DNA from: Ruminococcaceae bacterium UBA1417
Lineage (GTDB): Bacteria; Bacillota; Clostridia; Oscillospirales; Acutalibacteraceae
Assembly: GCA_002305575.1 (NCBI GenBank)
Contig: DBPP01000037.1
Location: 33,698-53,929, forward strand
Direction of reading: 5' to 3'
DNA length: 20,232 bases
Shown: positions 15,996-20,232 of the stretch, piece after piece
Layout: every line of letters begins with the position of its first letter
Position numbering within the stretch: position 1 is the stretch's first letter
Notes under the pieces: model-generated
Databases searched by the model: none
The model's input: only the letters and a program-made list of their open reading frames with translations
What the model was told of the DNA's origin: nothing
Translations under genes and position numbers: made by a program

Positions 15996-17054
15996 ATGTA
16001 TGAACTGAACGAGAAAATCCGCGATCTTGAGCCGTATGAGCCGATCGCAGGGGAGTATAAAATCCGTCTGGACGCGAACGAGTCGTTTCTGCGCCTGCCG
16101 GAGTCGATTATGGCGAGCGCGCTGCATGCGACGTTTTCCGTCGAGCTGAACCGCTATCCGGACCCGACCGCAAAAGCGCTGTGCGCGGCGTTTGCGCGTG
16201 CGTACCGCGTGGATGCGGCGAATGTGGTGGCGGGCAACGGCTCGGACGAGCTGATTTCCATCATTTTCCAGAGCTTTTTGCAGAAGGGCGACACCTATGC
16301 CACGGTAGCACCGGACTTTTCCATGTATGATTTCTACGGCTACCTCGCCGAATGCCGCGGCGTTTCCATCCCGAAAAATGAAGACTGGACGATCAATGTG
16401 GATCGACTGATTGAAACGTGCAACCGCGAACAGGTGAAGCTGCTGATTTTCAGCAATCCCTGCAACCCGACGTCGCTGGGGCTCGACCGCGCGGCGATCC
16501 GGCGGATTGTGTCCGGCGTTTCCGGGCTTGTCGTGCTCGATGAGGCGTACATGGATTTCTGGAACGAATCGATGCTGGCGGAGGCCGCGTCGTATGACAA
16601 CCTCCTGATTCTCAAAACCTGCTCGAAGGCATTCGGCTTGGCCGCGCTGCGCGTGGGGTTTGCAGTTGGACAGGAACGTCTGATCCGCGCCATCAAAGCC
16701 GTTAAATCGCCGTACAACGTCAACGCGCTTTCCCAGCGTATGGCGGAAACCGTGCTCAAAAACCGCGGTGAATGTGAGGCTGCTACGCGCCGCATCCTGC
16801 TGTCGCGCGATGCGCTGCAGGCCGGGCTCCTGCAGCTTATGCAGCGGTTTCCGGGAAAGATGGAGGTCGTGCAGGGCGTGACAAATTTCGTCGTTGTCCG
16901 CACGCCGCAGGCCGAGGCGCTTTTCCAAAAGCTTCTGGCGGATTCGATTGCGGTGCGGTACTTCAAGGCCATGTCCGCGCTGCGCATTACGGCGGGTTCC
17001 ACCGGTGAGAACGCGGCGGTGCTCGACCATATCCGCGACTTTTTTGAAGCTTAA
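15996..17054 (+). CDS. hisC: Histidinol-phosphate aminotransferase
   Basis: HisC transfers an amino group from glutamate to imidazole acetol phosphate, making histidinol phosphate. It is a PLP-dependent fold-type I enzyme. The 352-residue product has the usual N-terminal LDANESFLRLP, NRYPDPTAKAL, GNGSDELI, SNPCNPTS, LDEAYMDF, and the PLP lysine Lys211 in KTCSKAFGLAALRVGF. The C-terminus carries the expected LRITAG. I chose ATG 15996, with AAAGGA 9 nt upstream; the frame is open to 15966 but that adds ten residues (starting MRFPEKG) without a site. It lies 30 nt before hisB. Confidence 0.95.
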   Translation: MYELNEKIRDLEPYEPIAGEYKIRLDANESFLRLPESIMASALHATFSVELNRYPDPTAKALCAAFARAYRVDAANVVAGNGSDELISIIFQSFLQKGDTYATVAPDFSMYDFYGYLAECRGVSIPKNEDWTINVDRLIETCNREQVKLLIFSNPCNPTSLGLDRAAIRRIVSGVSGLVVLDEAYMDFWNESMLAEAASYDNLLILKTCSKAFGLAALRVGFAVGQERLIRAIKAVKSPYNVNALSQRMAETVLKNRGECEAATRRILLSRDALQAGLLQLMQRFPGKMEVVQGVTNFVVVRTPQAEALFQKLLADSIAVRYFKAMSALRITAGSTGENAAVLDHIRDFFEA

Positions 17055-17084
17055 TACGGCCGTTACGGAGAAAGGAACAGACCT

Positions 17085-17672
17085 ATGGAACGCAAGGCGT
17101 CGGTTACACGTAAGACCAAAGAAACGGATATCGAGTTGACGCTCTGGCTGGATGGCGGCGAGGTGGACATCTGCACCGGCGTCGGCTTTTTTGACCATAT
17201 GCTCACGGCGCTCGCTGTGCATGGCGGCTTCGGCCTGAAGCTCAAGGTGGTGGGAGATTGGCATGTGGATTGCCACCATACGGTGGAAGATACCGGCATC
17301 GTGCTGGGGCGCGCTTTTAAAAAGGCGCTGGGGGACCGCGCTGGAATCGTGCGGTACGGCCATGCCCTGATCCCAATGGATGAAGCGCTCGGCTTTTGCG
17401 CGGTCGATGTCAGCGGTCGGCCGTATCTCGCGTTTGACGCGTCCTTTCCGCAGGAGCGCGTCGGCGATTTCGATACCTGCATGACGGAGGAATTCTTCCG
17501 TGCGTTTAGCGATCATGCGGGCTTTACGCTGCACCTGCGGTGCCCGTATGGCAAAAACGCGCACCACATGATTGAAGCGCTGTTCAAGGCGGCCGCACAC
17601 GCCCTTTGCGACGCGACGGCGGAGAACAGCACCGGCACGGCGCTTTCCACCAAGGGGACGCTGGACGAATAA
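17085..17672 (+). CDS. hisB: Imidazoleglycerol-phosphate dehydratase
   Basis: HisB dehydrates imidazole glycerol phosphate to imidazole acetol phosphate in a Mn-dependent reaction. The 195-residue product is the monofunctional form, without the histidinol-phosphatase domain found in enterobacteria. Metal-binding histidine motifs are visible: GVGFFDHML (His38), HHTVED (64-69), SDHAGFTLH and KNAHHMIEALFKA. ATG 17085 has GAGAAAGGA upstream. Its substrate is the product of HisH-HisF, whose genes are not in this cluster. The usual next gene would be hisH; here a 46-nt gap with a small hairpin leads directly to hisA. Confidence 0.97.
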   Translation: MERKASVTRKTKETDIELTLWLDGGEVDICTGVGFFDHMLTALAVHGGFGLKLKVVGDWHVDCHHTVEDTGIVLGRAFKKALGDRAGIVRYGHALIPMDEALGFCAVDVSGRPYLAFDASFPQERVGDFDTCMTEEFFRAFSDHAGFTLHLRCPYGKNAHHMIEALFKAAAHALCDATAENSTGTALSTKGTLDE

Positions 17673-17678
17673 AATGCG

Positions 17679-17694
17679 GCTGCGGTGCGGCAGC
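17679..17694 (+). repeat. Hairpin in the hisB-hisA gap, where hisH is usually found
   Basis: GCTGC (17679-17683) pairs with GCAGC (17690-17694) around GGTGCG. The stem resembles the one in the hisZ leader (GCTGCC/GGCAGC). The whole gap is 46 nt and shows no hisH remnant that I can recognise. No U-tract follows. Confidence 0.4.
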
Positions 17695-17718
17695 TGCGCA
17701 ACAGCATGGGGGATTTTT

Positions 17719-18786
17719 ATGATTATTTTACCGGCAATCGATTTAAAGGACGGGCAGTGCGTGCGATTGTTTCAGGGGGATTATGCCACGGCGGAACAGG
17801 TGGCGGATGATCCCGTGGAAACAGCCAAGGGCTTTGAAGACGCCGACGCGCGCTGGATACACATCGTTGACCTCGACGGCGCAAAAGCGCGCAGACCTGT
17901 CAATGATGCGACGATCTTTTCCATCCGCAAAAATACGACGTTGAATATGGAGGTCGGCGGCGGTATCCGCGATATGGAGAGCGTTGAATATTATCTGTCG
18001 CGCGGTGTGAACCGCGTGATTCTCGGGTCTGCGGCGCTGCAGGACCCGGCCTTTGTGCGCGAAGCAGTGCGCCAATACGGTAAAAGAATTGCCGTTGGCA
18101 TCGATGCGCGCGACGGCAAGGTGGCGGCCGAGGGATGGACGGCGCAGAGTGAGATGGATTATCTCGACATGGCGCGGCAAATGGAGCAGATCGGCGTGCG
18201 TTACCTGATCTTCACCGATATCGCGAAGGACGGCACGATGGCGGGGCCGAACCTTGTCATGCTGGATAAGATCAACCGCGCGGTGTCGTGCAGCATCATC
18301 GCGAGCGGCGGGGTCAGCAACCTCAAGGATATTGTCGATCTCAACAACCTCGGGCTGTACGGCGCCATTGCAGGCAAGGCGATCTACACGAAGGCGCTGG
18401 ACCTGCGTGCGGCGGTGACGGCCTGCCAGCATCTCTCCGGCAACACGCTGAAGGTGCGCGAGGAGATCGAGGACCATTTGGAACGGTACTTTATGAAGTC
18501 GGATCTGATTCCCGCGATTGTGCAGGAAGCCTCGACCGGCGAGGTGTTGATGCTCGCCTACATGAATCGAGAATCAATGGTCAAAACACTGGAAACCGGA
18601 TACACCTGGTTTTACAGCCGCAGTCGGCAGACGCTGTGGAACAAGGGCGCGACAAGCGGACACGTGCAGAAGGTGTTGAATATCATTGCGGACTGTGACG
18701 ACGACACGCTGCTCATCAAAGTCGTGCAGACTGGTCCGGCGTGCCACACGGGCAGTCACAGCTGTTTCTTTAAGGAAATTGTGTGA
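17719..18786 (+). CDS. hisA: Bifunctional HisA-HisI fusion: ProFAR isomerase / phosphoribosyl-AMP cyclohydrolase
   Basis: One 355-residue frame holds two complete enzymes. Residues 1 to about 240 are HisA, a (beta/alpha)8 barrel that isomerises ProFAR to PRFAR. It shows ILPAIDLKDG with catalytic Asp8, MEVGGGIRD, GIDARDG with Asp129, TDIAKDGTMAGPN, and the closing IASGGVSN and GAIAGKAIYTKALDL phosphate loops. Residues 259-355 are HisI, which opens the ring of phosphoribosyl-AMP: LIPAIVQEASTGEVLMLAYM, YSRSRQTLWNKGATSGHVQ, metal residues Asp325/Asp327/Asp329 and the three zinc cysteines 326, 342 and 349. A charged linker (about 241-258) joins them. HisI makes the substrate of HisA. The start is ATG 17719, 5 nt after GGGGGA. 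hisI is more often fused to hisE. A sequencing error that removed a stop is the main alternative. Confidence 0.93.
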   Translation: MIILPAIDLKDGQCVRLFQGDYATAEQVADDPVETAKGFEDADARWIHIVDLDGAKARRPVNDATIFSIRKNTTLNMEVGGGIRDMESVEYYLSRGVNRVILGSAALQDPAFVREAVRQYGKRIAVGIDARDGKVAAEGWTAQSEMDYLDMARQMEQIGVRYLIFTDIAKDGTMAGPNLVMLDKINRAVSCSIIASGGVSNLKDIVDLNNLGLYGAIAGKAIYTKALDLRAAVTACQHLSGNTLKVREEIEDHLERYFMKSDLIPAIVQEASTGEVLMLAYMNRESMVKTLETGYTWFYSRSRQTLWNKGATSGHVQKVLNIIADCDDDTLLIKVVQTGPACHTGSHSCFFKEIV

Positions 18787-18839
18787 TTCCCGGCATGTTG
18801 TTTTATCAAAAGCCATACAATCAGGAAAGAGGAAAGATT

Positions 18840-19163
18840 ATGGATATTTTGCAGCAGCTTTACGACACCGTGCTCGCCCGCAAGGGGGAGAAACGGGAGG
18901 GCTCATATACGTGTTACCTGTTTGAAAAGGGAACCGATAAAATCTTGAAGAAGTGTGGGGAAGAGTGCAGCGAGGTGATCATCGCGGCGAAGAACGGCGA
19001 CAACGCGGAGACGGTGCTGGAGATCAGCGATCTGCTGTATCATCTGACGGTGCTGATGGTCAATGAGGGCATCGCGTTGGAGGACGTCCGTGCGGAGCTG
19101 GATCGCCGCCACGGTAAAACCGGCAACCTCAAGACCTTCCACCAGGTGGACAAAAATACATGA
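18840..19163 (+). CDS. hisE: Phosphoribosyl-ATP pyrophosphatase
   Basis: HisE hydrolyses phosphoribosyl-ATP to phosphoribosyl-AMP, step 2 of histidine synthesis. The 107-residue all-alpha product belongs to the MazG-like NTP pyrophosphatase superfamily. The metal-binding pattern is visible as EECSE (Glu41, Glu42, Glu45) followed by EISD (Glu61, Asp64). It is a free-standing HisE, not the common HisI-HisE fusion. I chose ATG 18840 with AGAGGAAAG about 5 nt upstream; a GTG at 18783 in the same frame overlaps the hisA::hisI stop and would add 19 residues of non-family sequence. Its stop overlaps the next start by 4 nt (ATGA). Confidence 0.95.
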   Translation: MDILQQLYDTVLARKGEKREGSYTCYLFEKGTDKILKKCGEECSEVIIAAKNGDNAETVLEISDLLYHLTVLMVNEGIALEDVRAELDRRHGKTGNLKTFHQVDKNT

Positions 19164-19909
19164 CGGACGCAGAAAAGCGTGCGCTTTGGACGGAAGCCAC
19201 CGTTCAGGGGCGCAGCGGCGCATCCAATATCAGCTATATGCCGGCACCACTGCCGTGGCGGTTCCGCCAAAAAGTGCTGGATTTTTTAAAGCCGGAAAGC
19301 CGGCTGCTGGAAATGGAGGCCGGGGATGGTGCGTTTCTGCTTGCGCTGCGCCATCCATTTTCCCTGACGAGCCTGACGGTTTCGGATGCGGCGGCGCTGG
19401 ATACGTGCGAGCGCAGGCTTGCGCCGCTCGGTGTGACGGTTCGGCAGAGTACGGACGGTGTGACGCTGCCCTTTGCGGATGCGTCGTTTGACCTCGTGCT
19501 GAACCGCTGTGCAGCGTATGACATCGGCGCCGTGCGGCGGGTGCTGCAGCCGGGCGGCTACTGCATTCTCGAGCAGGTCGGCGGAAGCGACGGCCTTTCT
19601 TTACGGCGTTTCCTTGGCTTGCCGGCGGCTTCCCGACCGGATTTCAATCTCGAGAATGAGATCCCGCGGTTTCAGCGCGCGGGATTTTCCATCAATTACA
19701 AGGACCAGTGCTACGGGACGGCGCGTTTTGCAGACGTGGCTGCGTTTGTGCGGTATGCGGCTGCAAATCCGCGGCAGTTTCCCGCTTTTTCCGTGGATGC
19801 GTGTTTCCCGCAGCTGTTGCGGCTTGACGCGCTCTGTGCGCGGCAGGGGTATCTTCCGTACACGCAGCACCGGTTCTGTTGGATTGCACGAAAACGAAAG
19901 GATGGATAA
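19160..19909 (+). CDS. Class I SAM-dependent methyltransferase, substrate unknown
   Basis: The 249-residue product has a Rossmann-type methyltransferase core. Motif I is LLEMEAGDG (49-57), which departs from the commoner D/ExGxGxG by having Met-Glu-Ala before GDG. An acidic post-I residue is at Asp76 (LTVSDA), motif II is LPFADASFDLVL (103-114), and motif III is VLQPGGYCILEQV (128-140). The C-terminal part (about 165-245, ending in QHRFCWIARK) resembles uncharacterised Firmicute methyltransferases of the UbiE/MenG-like superfamily as I remember them. I cannot assign a substrate. ATG 19160 overlaps the hisE stop (ATGA), so it is translationally coupled to the his operon. No motif ties it to histidine chemistry, and the coupling may be incidental. 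Confidence 0.85.
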   Translation: MTDAEKRALWTEATVQGRSGASNISYMPAPLPWRFRQKVLDFLKPESRLLEMEAGDGAFLLALRHPFSLTSLTVSDAAALDTCERRLAPLGVTVRQSTDGVTLPFADASFDLVLNRCAAYDIGAVRRVLQPGGYCILEQVGGSDGLSLRRFLGLPAASRPDFNLENEIPRFQRAGFSINYKDQCYGTARFADVAAFVRYAAANPRQFPAFSVDACFPQLLRLDALCARQGYLPYTQHRFCWIARKRKDG

Positions 19910-19913
19910 CCCT

Positions 19914-20232
19914 ATGGCAAATTTTACGATACGCTTTGCTGGACCTGAAGACATTCCGGTGATCCTCGGCTTTATTCGGGCGCTGGCTGCGTATGAAAAG
20001 ATGGAGGATCAGGTGATCGCGAACGAAGAGTTGCTGGAAACCTGGATTTTCGAAAAGAAAAAAGCGGAAGTGCTTCTTGCGTTTGAAGAGGATACACCGG
20101 TGGGGTTTGCGCTGTTTTTCCACAATTTCTCGACGTGGCTCGGCCGCGCGGGCATCTATCTCGAGGATCTCTTCGTTTTGCCCGCATACCGCGGCAAGGG
20201 GTATGGCAAGCTGCTTTTGAAACGGCTCGCGC
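19914..20232 (+). CDS. GNAT N-acetyltransferase, SSAT/thialysine acetyltransferase-like, partial
   Basis: The frame continues past the right edge; 106 codons are present. It has a GNAT fold start (FTIRFAGPEDIPVILGFI), then AAYEKMEDQV, the family-typical FSTWLGRAGIYLEDLFV (72-88), and the acetyl-CoA pyrophosphate loop RGKGYG (93-98). This pattern matches the spermidine/spermine or thialysine N-acetyltransferase-like branch, which acetylates small amines. The exact substrate is not deducible. ATG 19914 lies 4 nt after the methyltransferase stop, with AAAGGA 11 nt upstream inside that gene, so the two are probably co-transcribed. Confidence 0.88.
   Translation, partial: MANFTIRFAGPEDIPVILGFIRALAAYEKMEDQVIANEELLETWIFEKKKAEVLLAFEEDTPVGFALFFHNFSTWLGRAGIYLEDLFVLPAYRGKGYGKLLLKRLA

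Noticed and set aside
15849..17600. 583-codon minus-strand open frame across hisD, hisC and hisB
   Set aside because: It spans three well-supported genes on the other strand and their intergenic gaps, shows no domain, and lacks a start site.
17572..17718. Upstream extension of the hisA frame into hisB, or a hisH remnant in the gap
   Set aside because: The extension overlaps hisB by 100 nt and is out of its frame. The 46-nt gap shows no glutamine-amidotransferase motif, so I do not call a pseudogene.

Overview
The window reads as a chromosomal segment of a GC-rich Clostridia-type Firmicute, possibly Oscillospiraceae/Ruminococcaceae-like. The support is a Gram-positive PolC replicase at the end of a pyrH-frr-uppS-cdsA-dxr-rseP-ispG run, strong purine-rich Shine-Dalgarno (SD) sites, several TTG starts, a lipobox lipoprotein, and the short HisG plus HisZ form of ATP phosphoribosyltransferase. 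The taxonomic placement is inference from gene content and order. I saw no mobile element, CRISPR array, tRNA or rRNA.

Layout. (1) Positions 1-1657, minus strand: an FNR-like FAD/NAD(P)-binding subunit running off the left edge, with its own promoter, and a proline-rich lipoprotein of unknown function closed by a strong intrinsic terminator. (2) Positions 1853-12632, plus strand: a promoter divergent from the lipoprotein drives pyrH (UMP kinase), frr (ribosome recycling), uppS and cdsA (undecaprenyl-PP and CDP-diacylglycerol synthesis), dxr and ispG (MEP isoprenoid pathway), rseP (site-2 intramembrane protease) and polC (replicative polymerase). Gaps are short (12-69 nt). The group links isoprenoid precursor supply to the lipid carrier and envelope lipids. 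(3) Positions 12723-19163, plus strand: a strong sigma-A-type promoter and short structured leader precede a histidine operon hisZ-hisG-hisD-hisC-hisB-hisA::hisI-hisE. (4) Positions 19160-20232: a class I methyltransferase translationally coupled to hisE, then an SSAT-like GNAT acetyltransferase cut by the right edge.

The most unusual part is the his operon. HisA and HisI, which catalyse consecutive steps (HisI makes ProFAR, HisA isomerises it), form one continuous 355-residue protein. hisH and hisF, which encode both subunits of the next enzyme (IGP synthase), are absent from the places they usually occupy. HisE, often fused to HisI in other bacteria, is free-standing. A second recurring theme is short hairpins without a U-tract in several leaders and intergenic gaps, one of them sitting between an SD-like run and the hisZ start codon. 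Otherwise the window is ordinary core genome. Every gap between genes is under 300 nt.
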